Part shown: positions 33,562 to 39,488 of the stretch, one piece after another
Layout of the letters: each line of letters begins with the position of its first letter
Position numbering within the stretch: the stretch's first letter is position 1
Virus record (IMG/VR): IMGVR_UViG_3300013126_000037
Coordinates: 1 to 57,240 of that record
Length of the DNA: 57,240 nucleotides
Reading direction: 5' to 3' (one strand)
From: a virus
Program-made: the position numbers and the translations under genes
The notes under the pieces: generated by a model
Seen by the model: the letters and a program-made list of their open reading frames with translations, nothing else
The model's database searches: none
What the model was told of the DNA's origin: nothing

Positions 33562-33724
33562 CCCACAGTAAAAGTACAAGTCGTGGCACGCCACTAACTC
33601 AAACGGAACGGTACTTGCGGGGATGATATAGATTGTGCGGGCAATCAATTTTCAAATACTTGCGTGGTGTATGTGTGCTACCGCCAAGCCCTGGCAATCC
33701 AAACCAGAGCAGTACTAGCGGGTT
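33562..33724 (-). promoter_or_regulatory. Cassette promoter module 1 (degenerate, three palindromes)
   Basis: The TATA-type block at 33562 is decayed (TTTACT on the - strand). The proximal motif TACTTGCGGGGA starts at 33612, exactly 50 bp on. The next, TACTTGCGTGGT, starts at 33657 (45 bp), and a third, TACTAGCGGGTT, at 33713. A GTCTCGA/TCGAGAC hairpin follows at 33734-33749. The module points at the iterons. Confidence 0.6.
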
Positions 33725-33756
33725 GTGTGTGTGGTCTCGATTTCGAGACAAAAAAA

Positions 33757-33780
33757 GGGCGGGGAGCCGAAGCCCCCCCA
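33757..33780 (-). terminator. Terminator of cassette 1
   Basis: On the - strand GGGGGGC-TTCG-GCTCCCC forms a stem with one G-U pair, followed by CGCCC and a run of seven T residues. Confidence 0.8.
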
Positions 33781-33786
33781 CCCTGT

Positions 33787-34272
33787 TTAGTTGTCCGCCC
33801 AGTGAGCGATGAGAACATCAAGAGCGTTCTTGAGTTCTGCTCGAACAATGACCTTGATGTCATCGTTGGATGGGACGTTCTCCCTGACCGACTCGTCAAT
33901 GAGTTCGGCAAGTTGGGACTTGAACGCCCACGAATCGCAGTAGCGTTCTACAGCTGCGTCAACGTCAATGTCTGGCTCGTCCGTGTCCTCCAAATCGCTG
34001 ACACGGCTTTCGATGTCGTCAACCTTGCTGTCAAGGTCGGAGATGTCCGACTCAGCCTCGCCGATACGCTCAACGAGTTTGCACTCGTTGTTGTCGGTAG
34101 CGACAACGTGGTCTACGAACTCCCGGCGAATCTCTTCCTTGAAAGGGTCGATTGAAGCGTCGATGATTTGCTGGATGTCTTCGACTCGTGTGCCAGTTGG
34201 AGTCAGTTCGACTTTCATGGCTCCGATGAGTTCGATGACGAGGTCTGCGATGCGTTTGGACTGATTGTCCAT
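33787..34272 (-). CDS. Acidic coiled-coil protein (cassette 1)
   Basis: The protein has 161 residues with GGGAG eight bases before ATG. A heptad coiled coil runs through about residues 60-95 (IGEAESDISDLDSKVDDIES and on), followed by an acidic linker (DTDEPDIDVDAAVERYCDSW) and helical C-terminus. No family is recognised. Many phage early proteins that bind host factors are small and acidic like this, but nothing specific is visible. Confidence 0.55.
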   Translation of the reverse strand: MDNQSKRIADLVIELIGAMKVELTPTGTRVEDIQQIIDASIDPFKEEIRREFVDHVVATDNNECKLVERIGEAESDISDLDSKVDDIESRVSDLEDTDEPDIDVDAAVERYCDSWAFKSQLAELIDESVRENVPSNDDIKVIVRAELKNALDVLIAHWADN

Positions 34273-34325
34273 GGTGGTTCTCCCACACGTCCTAAGTGAT
34301 GCAGTCGATGTACGCTACACCCTTG

Positions 34326-34433
34326 AACACTATATAAGTACAGATGCAGTAGGATGCCTAACTGTAGCCAACCCATACCTGCGTGGTTTATGTAGATTGT
34401 GGCGGTTGCTTAATTTCCCAATACTAGCGTGGT
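34326..34433 (-). promoter_or_regulatory. Cassette promoter module 2
   Basis: TATATA box on the - strand at 34331-34336; proximal palindrome TACCTGCGTGGT at 34376 (50 bp from block start 34326); distal TACTAGCGTGGT at 34422 (46 bp further). It drives the gene ending at 33787. Confidence 0.75.
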
Positions 34434-34464
34434 GTGCTTGTGGTTTTTGCCAACGGCAAAAAAA

Positions 34465-34487
34465 GGGAGGGGGCTTTCGCCCCATCC
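34465..34487 (-). terminator. Terminator of cassette 2
   Basis: - strand GGGATGGGGC-GAAA-GCCCCCTCCC stem with GAAA loop and a run of seven T residues. Confidence 0.88.
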
Positions 34488-34489
34488 CA

Positions 34490-35296
34490 TCAACCCATCG
34501 GGAGAGTCACCCACTTTTCCGATGGACCGTGTGCCCGGATTGCAACGTTGCGGGTTCCGTCGCATTTCAGGCATCGTTCGCACGGTATCAGTTCCATGCG
34601 TCCCTTGAACTGCGGGTCGGACACACACGACGTGGTGCGCGTCAATGACCGAAACAGTTCTTTGTAGTTGTCATGCGGAAGCACAGTGAATGTGCCCCAC
34701 CCGGCATGCACAGCACGGTAATGGTCATCGGGTGAATCACACGAAGCCATCACGGTACCACGAAGCCATTCGCCATGCTTCGCATTCCACTGGTGAGTGT
34801 ACCCAGTACGCCCTTTCGCATACGGTAGTATGCATTCCCACACGTGCTGTGGGATAGCCGCTGGGTCACCATAGGCACCCATGCGTAATGGGCGACCCGT
34901 CGCCGCTATCGCACGTTGCACAGTGTGAACATCTGGCATGGGAACATTACCGCGTTCCCATGCACGCCAGATTGTCAAAGGACCCTGCCCGACATTTACG
35001 TAACAGGTCCTCATTACTTTGACTTTGCCCTTTGCATTGCGGCGTTCCTGCATCATGTGTGGGCATCGATTCTTTCCGATACCGCAGATGCTACCGTCCA
35101 ATCCAAGCTTTATCGCTTGAACTGGGTCAATATCCAAACGCATGATATACGTTTGAATCATTGCACCAGTCTTGCGATTACGGGAAAGATTGGACAATCC
35201 CGAAACAAACAATCCAATGGGGGCGCCATCGATTGCAGACGGTCCTGCCCACAGCAGGAACGTGTTATGACGTGAAATACCGTGTTTTGTAAACAT
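34490..35296 (-). CDS. Conserved cysteine-rich phage protein of unknown function (cassette 2)
   Basis: The protein has 268 residues from ATG 35296, six bases after GAAAGG; ATGs 21 bases upstream lack a site. It matches a family found in many tailed phages: GAMIQTYIMRLDIDPVQAIK, then ICGIGKNRCPH, RTCYVNVGQGPLTIWRA, LRMGAYGDPAAIP, GYTHQW, VMASCDS, a GWGTF strand and a closing CERCLKCDG. The paired cysteines suggest a bound metal or iron-sulfur centre. Biochemical function is unknown to me. Confidence 0.75.
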   Translation of the reverse strand: MFTKHGISRHNTFLLWAGPSAIDGAPIGLFVSGLSNLSRNRKTGAMIQTYIMRLDIDPVQAIKLGLDGSICGIGKNRCPHMMQERRNAKGKVKVMRTCYVNVGQGPLTIWRAWERGNVPMPDVHTVQRAIAATGRPLRMGAYGDPAAIPQHVWECILPYAKGRTGYTHQWNAKHGEWLRGTVMASCDSPDDHYRAVHAGWGTFTVLPHDNYKELFRSLTRTTSCVSDPQFKGRMELIPCERCLKCDGTRNVAIRAHGPSEKWVTLPMG

Positions 35297-35318
35297 GGCA
35301 TACCTTTCAAACATCACA

Positions 35319-35443
35319 GTGTAATCACTATTAATTACACTTTATAAGTACACATCGGACAATCTGCTATACCGTAGCCAACCCATACCTGCGAGGTTGA
35401 TGTAGTTTGTTTGCTTTGACTATGTTGGCAATACTAGCGTGGT
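35319..35443 (-). promoter_or_regulatory. Cassette promoter module 3
   Basis: TATAAA on the - strand at 35341-35346; proximal TACCTGCGAGGT at 35386 (50 bp from 35336); distal TACTAGCGTGGT at 35432 (46 bp). A 7-bp inverted repeat GTGTAAT/ATTACAC lies at 35319-35340 at the expected transcript start. Confidence 0.75.
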
Positions 35444-35476
35444 GTGTTTGTGGTTTGCCGCACAGGCAAAAAAAGT

Positions 35477-35494
35477 GGAGGGCCGAAGCCCTCC
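35477..35494 (-). terminator. Terminator of cassette 3
   Basis: - strand GGAGGGC-TTCG-GCCCTCC followed by ACTTTTTTTG. Confidence 0.93.
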
Positions 35495-35497
35495 TAA

Positions 35498-35818
35498 TTA
35501 CGCTACTACGTAGAACGATGTGTACGACGGTTCGCCGATGTCGTCTGCAAACCGTTGTACTAATGCCTCCCATGCCTTGGTTTGCTCAGGTTCCCACTTT
35601 CCGGGACCGGTGCGATACCCAAGCAGGACGCGAACATCAAGTAACTGAAAGTTACCTTCGTCACATTCTAAAGCGTCTTGAACCTCTGAAAGAATACGGG
35701 TTGCTTCCGAAGGCTTTAGAACCTTTTCTTTTACGAGAATATCTACCCAGTCAATAAATGATTCACCTGTAACTGATGCAAATGTGGTTTTTTGTAATCC
35801 ACGTGGTCTGATTTCCAT
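35498..35818 (-). CDS. Unknown protein (cassette 3, second gene)
   Basis: The protein has 106 residues; its ATG directly follows the stop of the first gene of the cassette, with GGAGG nine bases upstream. It is helical (FIDWVDILVKEKVL, SEATRILSEVQDALE) with a short C-terminal strand. No family is recognised. Confidence 0.55.
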   Translation of the reverse strand: MEIRPRGLQKTTFASVTGESFIDWVDILVKEKVLKPSEATRILSEVQDALECDEGNFQLLDVRVLLGYRTGPGKWEPEQTKAWEALVQRFADDIGEPSYTSFYVVA

Positions 35819-36049
35819 CTAATCCTCCAATACTGCGTTAACACGTTCCGCTATTTCATCCCATTGTGCGTGCCACAAAAGATGATTAAAGATACTGTGA
35901 AGGGCTGTGCCCTCAGTCATCTTGCCGTCAAAGTCTTCATACACGAATTCCCTGCACCATTCTGCGGTAACAGGTTCTTTCGTTTCTTCTACCTGTAGCA
36001 CCATGCTGTCGCCGTACCACAGCCACAGCTCCTGTGAAATCCATTCCAT
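35819..36049 (-). CDS. Unknown protein (cassette 3, first gene)
   Basis: The protein has 76 residues from ATG 36049 with GGAGGG nine bases upstream. The open frame continues upstream through the promoter module, which is not coding. It is acidic and tryptophan-rich (MEWISQELWLWYGDSM). No domain is recognised. Confidence 0.55.
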   Translation of the reverse strand: MEWISQELWLWYGDSMVLQVEETKEPVTAEWCREFVYEDFDGKMTEGTALHSIFNHLLWHAQWDEIAERVNAVLED

Positions 36050-36053
36050 GATA

Positions 36054-36177
36054 GTAACCCTCCATTGGTTACACTTTATTTGTACACTTCCACACGTACC
36101 GCTAACTGTAGCCAACCCATACTTGCGAGGTGTGTGTAGTTTGTCCTGGTTGACTATGTTTGCAGTACTAGCGTGGT
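36054..36177 (-). promoter_or_regulatory. Cassette promoter module 4
   Basis: AATAAA on the - strand at 36075-36080; proximal TACTTGCGAGGT at 36120 (50 bp from 36070); distal TACTAGCGTGGT at 36166 (46 bp). GTAACC/GGTTAC inverted repeat at 36054-36072 with the ribosome site in its loop. Confidence 0.75.
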
Positions 36178-36210
36178 GCTTGTGTGCTTCGAGGTCAATG
36201 CACAAAAAAA

Positions 36211-36228
36211 GAGGGGCTTTCGCCCCTC
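36211..36228 (-). terminator. Terminator of cassette 4
   Basis: - strand GAGGGGC-GAAA-GCCCCTC followed by seven T residues. Confidence 0.93.
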
Positions 36229-36232
36229 TGAT

Positions 36233-36670
36233 TCAAACGTACTTTGTGATTTTCACGCCGCCACGTTTACCAAAGTGTACTTTGAAATCAGGACAACCGT
36301 ATTCTAGATTGTCTGGGTTCATGTAGTACACTTCAAACGACGCACGGGTGTCCACGCAGGGATAACGGCGCTGATTATTTATGCGCTCTTGCAATTCCGC
36401 CTTGATTGCCTTGACGCTAGTAAATACCTCAAAGCCATCAAACGCATAATAATGTTCATTGACAAAGCGTGCGTAGAAATACGCAGGACGTCTTGTTGGC
36501 TTTATAACACGTTGCGTCAAGGTTTCGTAAATATACGCAGGATATGCCTTCATGCTGCGGCTCCTGTTAGCGTTGACGCCTAACGCGCAACGCATTGCGT
36601 TGCTAAACGATAGGAATTCCCCGTGAACGTACGTCTCACCTAAAGGTGAACGTTGTTTTACCTGATACAT
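36233..36670 (-). CDS. Unknown basic protein (cassette 4)
   Basis: The protein has 145 residues from ATG 36670 after TGGAGGG; the longer frame runs through promoter DNA. It is basic and aromatic (RRPAYFYARFVNEHYYAFDG). The middle (AIKAELQERINNQRRYPCVD) is helical and the end is beta (FKVHFGKRGGVKITKYV). No family is recognised. Confidence 0.55.
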   Translation of the reverse strand: MYQVKQRSPLGETYVHGEFLSFSNAMRCALGVNANRSRSMKAYPAYIYETLTQRVIKPTRRPAYFYARFVNEHYYAFDGFEVFTSVKAIKAELQERINNQRRYPCVDTRASFEVYYMNPDNLEYGCPDFKVHFGKRGGVKITKYV

Positions 36671-36674
36671 GATA

Positions 36675-36798
36675 ATAACCCTCCAATGGTTACACTTTAT
36701 ATGTACACTTGACGCAGTGTAGCCAACCAAAGCCAACCTGTACCTGCGTGAGTTATGTAGTTCGTTTGGTTTATCTAATATGCCAATACTAGCGTGGT
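36675..36798 (-). promoter_or_regulatory. Cassette promoter module 5
   Basis: TATAAA on the - strand at 36696-36701; proximal TACCTGCGTGAG at 36741 (50 bp from 36691); distal TACTAGCGTGGT at 36787 (46 bp). Leader inverted repeat ATAACC/GGTTAC at 36675-36693. Confidence 0.75.
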
Positions 36799-36830
36799 GC
36801 GTGTGTGGCCCGGATCCCGGGCATAAAAAA

Positions 36831-36850
36831 ACCCGAGGTTTCCCTCGGGT
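36831..36850 (-). terminator. Terminator of cassette 5
   Basis: - strand ACCCGAGG-GAAA-CCTCGGGT followed by a T run; a second GCCCGG/CCGGGC palindrome lies just beyond. Confidence 0.93.
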
Positions 36851-36905
36851 CTGCATACATCGGTAGCCGGGAGTATCACCAGTAGCAGCTACCTGATTAT
36901 GCATA

Positions 36906-37127
36906 TTAGAACAAACTCATAATGTCGTCGTCTACGCCGTCTTGCTCGGACATAGCGTGTTCAGCTGCGTCGCGCACGGCTTGCTTCCAGAACTCAGCGT
37001 CCTCGGGTTCAGGACTGTAATAATCCCAGAGGTCCACGTCAGCCAAGTCGTCGAGTCCAACGCCGATACGGCGTGCAATGTAGTTCGAGACCCGTGTCCA
37101 GAACTGGTCGAATGTCATGCTAATCAT
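36906..37127 (-). CDS. Small acidic protein (cassette 5)
   Basis: The protein has 73 residues with GGAGG 12 bases before ATG 37127 (a second ATG four codons in is possible). It is very acidic (DLADVDLWDYYSPEPEDAEF; EQDGVDDDIMSLF) and mainly helical, the profile of DNA-mimic or host-protein-binding phage peptides, though no family is recognised. A 55-bp gap to its terminator contains no gene. Confidence 0.55.
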   Translation of the reverse strand: MISMTFDQFWTRVSNYIARRIGVGLDDLADVDLWDYYSPEPEDAEFWKQAVRDAAEHAMSEQDGVDDDIMSLF

Positions 37128-37131
37128 GATA

Positions 37132-37255
37132 GTAAGCCTCCATCGCTTACACTATATAGGTACACTTCCACGTGTACCGCTAACTGTAGCCAACCCATAC
37201 CTGCGTGGTTTATGTAGTTTGTTTGGTTAAGGCTATTTTGCAGTACTAGCGTGGT
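37132..37255 (-). promoter_or_regulatory. Cassette promoter module 6
   Basis: TATATA on the - strand at 37153-37158; proximal TACCTGCGTGGT at 37198 (50 bp from 37148); distal TACTAGCGTGGT at 37244 (46 bp). Leader inverted repeat GTAAGC/GCTTAC at 37132-37150. Confidence 0.75.
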
Positions 37256-37287
37256 ATGTGTGTGGCCCGGATGCCGGGCATAAAAAA

Positions 37288-37305
37288 AGGAGGCCGAAGC
37301 CTCCT
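37288..37305 (-). terminator. Terminator of cassette 6
   Basis: - strand AGGAGGC-TTCG-GCCTCCT followed by T residues. Confidence 0.93.
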
Positions 37306-37309
37306 AAAA

Positions 37310-37426
37310 TTAGAACTCAAAGTCCACGAGGTAAACCCCGTTGGACACGCACCACATCCAACACAGTCCGATGGTTATAAAGATTGCCACCATTAGGGCA
37401 TCCCACAATCTAATCTTCGTCTTCAT
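37310..37426 (-). CDS. 38-residue membrane protein (cassette 6, second gene)
   Basis: ATG 37426 is preceded by GGAGGAGG; the gene overlaps the upstream one by 17 bp. A basic N-terminus (MKTKIRLW) is followed by a single transmembrane helix (DALMVAIFITIGLCWMWCVS). The function is unknown. Confidence 0.6.
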   Translation of the reverse strand: MKTKIRLWDALMVAIFITIGLCWMWCVSNGVYLVDFEF

Positions 37427-37655
37427 CGCTAAATACCTCCTCCTGACACACCGGGCAAAAACCCGACATGAAGAATTCTCGAGCAGTAATCTCGAGGTGC
37501 TGCGGAATACTGTTATTCCATCGCATTGCCACGTGGTCATCTTCGCTAACAACAACCTTCACCTTGTCGCCACACAGCACACACGGCGCACTGTATTCGA
37601 CATCTGTTGACATAATGGATGCATCGCGTACGGTGCATAACTCAAAGTAACGCAT
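37410..37655 (-). CDS. Small zinc-ribbon-like protein (cassette 6, first gene)
   Basis: The protein has 81 residues from ATG 37655 after GGAGG. Two pairs CVLC (about residue 24) and CPVC (about 68) indicate a zinc ribbon with a long insert. The C-terminus is acidic (EEVFSDEDED). No family is recognised. Confidence 0.6.
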   Translation of the reverse strand: MRYFELCTVRDASIMSTDVEYSAPCVLCGDKVKVVVSEDDHVAMRWNNSIPQHLEITAREFFMSGFCPVCQEEVFSDEDED

Positions 37656-37659
37656 GATA

Positions 37660-37782
37660 GTAAGCCTCCATCGCTTACACTCTATAAGTACACTTGACGC
37701 AGTAGCACCAACTATACCAAACCTATACGTGCGAGGACTATGTAGTTCGCCCTGGTTGGTCATATTGCAGTACTAGCGTGGT
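37660..37782 (-). promoter_or_regulatory. Cassette promoter module 7
   Basis: TATAGA on the - strand at 37681-37686; proximal TACGTGCGAGGA at 37726 (50 bp from 37676); distal TACTAGCGTGGT at 37771 (45 bp). Leader inverted repeat GTAAGC/GCTTAC at 37660-37678. Confidence 0.75.
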
Positions 37783-37816
37783 GTGTGTATGCTCCGCTTT
37801 TTTGGACAAAAAAAGT

Positions 37817-37834
37817 GGAGGGCCGAAGCCCTCC
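37817..37834 (-). terminator. Terminator of cassette 7
   Basis: - strand GGAGGGC-TTCG-GCCCTCC followed by ACTTTTTTTG. Confidence 0.93.
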
Positions 37835-37837
37835 GAG

Positions 37838-38020
37838 TCAATCCTTCTTTGTTAGGTGCTCGTGAATCTCGGGTATATACCCGATAGTCCACGCTACAAC
37901 AATGGACGCCAAAAACGAAGCGTACCAGAAGTACGACTTGAAGCCCCCGGCGAACATCAGCGATACGACGGCGTGAATAAACGCCACAGCGAATACACCC
38001 AGCAAAAGTCCTTTTTTCAA
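37838..38020 (-). CDS. Small two-helix membrane protein (cassette 7, second gene)
   Basis: The protein has 60 residues from a TTG at 38020, eight bases after CGGAGG; no in-frame ATG fits. Two hydrophobic segments (LLLGVFAVAFIHAVVSLMFA and SYFWYASFLASIVVAWTIGY) are linked by a short loop, and the tail is charged. This is holin-like topology, but such proteins are common in phage early regions too. Confidence 0.6.
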   Translation of the reverse strand: MKKGLLLGVFAVAFIHAVVSLMFAGGFKSYFWYASFLASIVVAWTIGYIPEIHEHLTKKD

Positions 38021-38032
38021 GGCAAAACCTCC

Positions 38033-38054
38033 GTTCCCCGGTTTCCCGGGGAAC
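38033..38054 (-). other. GAAA-capped hairpin upstream of a ribosome site
   Basis: - strand GTTCCCCGG-GAAA-CCGGGGAAC, a perfect 9-bp stem, lies between the two genes of cassette 7 directly before GGAGG. It has no T run, so it is probably an RNA stability or processing element, not a terminator. Confidence 0.6.
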
Positions 38055-38066
38055 TGTCACAAACCC

Positions 38067-38267
38067 CTACGATGCTTGACGAATGACAGCCCTGACAAAG
38101 TTTGTCAGGTGGTGAAGGGTACACATCTCGCTGTCAAACTCGAAGCACCCTACGCTGTCAATATCTACGGTTGTTATCCCGTTTTTATCGAGTTCGACTT
38201 CGCAGTCGTACCCTTCAAAACGAAACTCAATCCGTAAGAATCCGTTTTGACGATATGAATACGTCAT
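38067..38267 (-). CDS. Unknown small protein (cassette 7, first gene)
   Basis: The protein has 66 residues with GAAAGGAATCG before ATG. It has beta strands (FLRIEFRFEGYDCEVELDKN) and a helix (MCTLHHLTNFVRAVIRQA). No family is recognised. Confidence 0.55.
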   Translation of the reverse strand: MTYSYRQNGFLRIEFRFEGYDCEVELDKNGITTVDIDSVGCFEFDSEMCTLHHLTNFVRAVIRQAS

Positions 38268-38307
38268 ATTCGATTCCTTTCACAAAACAATGTAGGCAAT
38301 CCCGCCA

Positions 38308-38415
38308 TACACTTTATAAGTACACTTGACGCAGTGTAGCCAACCAGAGCCAACCTATACGTACGAGGTGTATGTAGTTTGTCCCTATTGACTAGATCCG
38401 CATTACTAGCGTGGT
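38308..38415 (-). promoter_or_regulatory. Cassette promoter module 8
   Basis: TATAAA on the - strand at 38313-38318; proximal TACGTACGAGGT at 38358 (50 bp from 38308); distal TACTAGCGTGGT at 38404 (46 bp). Confidence 0.75.
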
Positions 38416-38449
38416 TGTGAGATGCTCCACGCTTTTAGGCAAAAAAAGT

Positions 38450-38467
38450 GGAGGGCCGAAGCCCTCC
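38450..38467 (-). terminator. Terminator of cassette 8
   Basis: - strand GGAGGGC-TTCG-GCCCTCC followed by ACTTTTTTTGCC. A GAAA-capped 8-bp hairpin (38469-38488) that includes the stop codon of the gene lies immediately before it. Confidence 0.93.
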
Positions 38468-38481
38468 GCCTCTAGGTTTCC

Positions 38482-38577
38482 CTAGAGGTTAATGACGATG
38501 AAGGCGCCGATAAGCGCCGTTGCCACTGCAAGGGCAATTACCGTTGCAGTGGTGGTGCGAATAGTTATACTTTTCAT
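38482..38577 (-). CDS. 31-residue membrane peptide (cassette 8, second gene)
   Basis: ATG 38577 is preceded by AAAGGAG. The peptide has a basic N-terminus (MKSITIRTT) and one transmembrane helix (VIALAVATALIGAFIVINL). The long frame reading in from upstream is not coding. The function is unknown. Confidence 0.55.
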   Translation of the reverse strand: MKSITIRTTTATVIALAVATALIGAFIVINL

Positions 38578-38600
38578 ACCATTCTCCTTTCTAAAAGATT

Positions 38601-38618
38601 GGAGGGCCGAAGCCCTCC
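38601..38618 (-). terminator. UUCG hairpin between the genes of cassette 8
   Basis: - strand GGAGGGC-TTCG-GCCCTCC followed by AATCTTTTAG. The stem is identical to the other terminators but the T run is poor, so it may terminate only partly and tune the downstream peptide. Confidence 0.7.
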
Positions 38619-38620
38619 GT

Positions 38621-38890
38621 TCAGACAACGACACGACGGTACGATATGTACATCGTGTACCGCCCGTCGTAACTTTGGAGCCATGCCTTAGCATGACGCC
38701 AATTCCCGCCGTACTTGACGACGTGCCATTCCTCACGATTGAATCTCGGGAGGATGAGAAAAGCGGAGTCAATCGCTTCACCCATGTACACGTGCAACGA
38801 CTCAGTTTGCAGCGCCCATTCCTGACGCTTTGAAACAACGATGTCGCCAAACATATTGGCGACCTTGACTGTAATGACTTCATTCGTCAT
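38621..38890 (-). CDS. Unknown protein (cassette 8, first gene)
   Basis: The protein has 89 residues from ATG 38890 after AGGAGG; the upstream extension is promoter DNA. It has alternating strands (VITVKVANMFGDIVVSKR; YTMYISYRRVVV) and tryptophan-rich centre. No family is recognised. Confidence 0.55.
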   Translation of the reverse strand: MTNEVITVKVANMFGDIVVSKRQEWALQTESLHVYMGEAIDSAFLILPRFNREEWHVVKYGGNWRHAKAWLQSYDGRYTMYISYRRVVV

Positions 38891-38895
38891 GATTC

Positions 38896-39016
38896 GTAAC
38901 CTCCTAGTTACACCTATAACGTACAAATAACGCAGTATCGCCAACCGAAGACACACCCTACCTGCGAGGGGGAAGTAGTTTCACCTTCCCCTTTATATAC
39001 ACGCTACCTGCGTGGC
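38896..39016 (-). promoter_or_regulatory. Cassette promoter module 9 (outermost)
   Basis: TTATAG on the - strand near 38914-38919; proximal TACCTGCGAGGG at 38959 (50 bp from 38909); distal TACCTGCGTGGC at 39005 (46 bp). Leader inverted repeat GTAAC/GTTAC at 38896-38911. No terminator follows because transcription to the right is divergent. Confidence 0.7.
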
Positions 39017-39202
39017 AGTCAGACACTCCATGCATGCCCCCTGCCTCCTCCTACCCCCTCCCCCTCCCCCGTACACCAATACACCCCCTATATGGCAAGC
39101 CCCCTACCCCATGTAATCCATTAATCCTCCCCGCCCCCTACAGAACATATTTTCTCCAGCCCTCCTCTACCGACGTAGAATATACTATACCTGCCAAATG
39201 TT
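39017..39202. other. Divergent intergenic region with C-rich pyrimidine tract
   Basis: No gene is supported. Between about 39035 and 39170 the + strand is almost pure pyrimidine in blocks (for example CCCCCTCCCCCTCCCCC near 39054-39070). It lies between divergent transcription units. An open frame through it encodes only proline-rich low complexity and has no ribosome site. Confidence 0.75.
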
Positions 39203-39231
39203 TTGCACTTACACACAAAGAAATGTATAGT
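39203..39231 (+). promoter_or_regulatory. Sigma70-type promoter of the rightward early operon
   Basis: TTGCAC (39203-39208) and TATAGT (39226-39231) are spaced by 17 bp. The transcript would begin just before GGAGG of the first gene. A second TATACT box lies slightly upstream. Confidence 0.7.
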
Positions 39232-39248
39232 AGTAGTGGAGGTTTGTT

Positions 39249-39488
39249 ATGAAGAAAGTTGATTTACGGTCGGAGTACGACCAGATTCTTAGTGATATGC
39301 TGCTGATGCAGTATCGGGTTGAGGTTTTTCGTCGTCGTATGCAGGTTGAGCATAGTGTTAGTTGCAGTCAGGTGAGTTTGGCTATTGACGAGTCTGTTGA
39401 AGAGTTGACTGACCTTGGGACTAGACTTTGTTTGGCTCCTGTAGTGAAGAAGTCGTGGTGGGAAATTGAGTTTAAGCAACGCTCGTAG
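39249..39488 (+). CDS. Unknown small helical protein
   Basis: The protein has 79 residues with TGGAGG eight bases before ATG and is the first gene after the promoter. It is helical and charged (YDQILSDMLLMQYRVEVFRR). No family is recognised. Confidence 0.6.
   Translation: MKKVDLRSEYDQILSDMLLMQYRVEVFRRRMQVEHSVSCSQVSLAIDESVEELTDLGTRLCLAPVVKKSWWEIEFKQRS

Larger units (their letters stand above)
33258..33786. other. 529-bp noncoding region: origin-like repeats and decayed promoter module
   Basis: No gene is supported here. From left to right it holds the leader of the operon to the left, a G/C-rich stretch with an iteron-like TGCAGAAATC (33473-33482), the two iterons, a decayed cassette promoter module with an extra third motif, and a UUCG terminator of the next cassette. 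Short open frames here lack ribosome sites and cross the repeats. Confidence 0.7.

Noticed and set aside
33441-33626. A 61-codon + strand frame over the iterons
   Set aside because: It runs through both repeats and the decayed promoter block, lacks a ribosome site and has no coding character.
35819-37763. Recurring peptide-like strings (HHASTANIV, LHTPRKYG) at the N-termini of several extended small frames
   Set aside because: They are the cassette promoter modules read in frame upstream of the true ATGs; the ribosome sites sit at the later starts.
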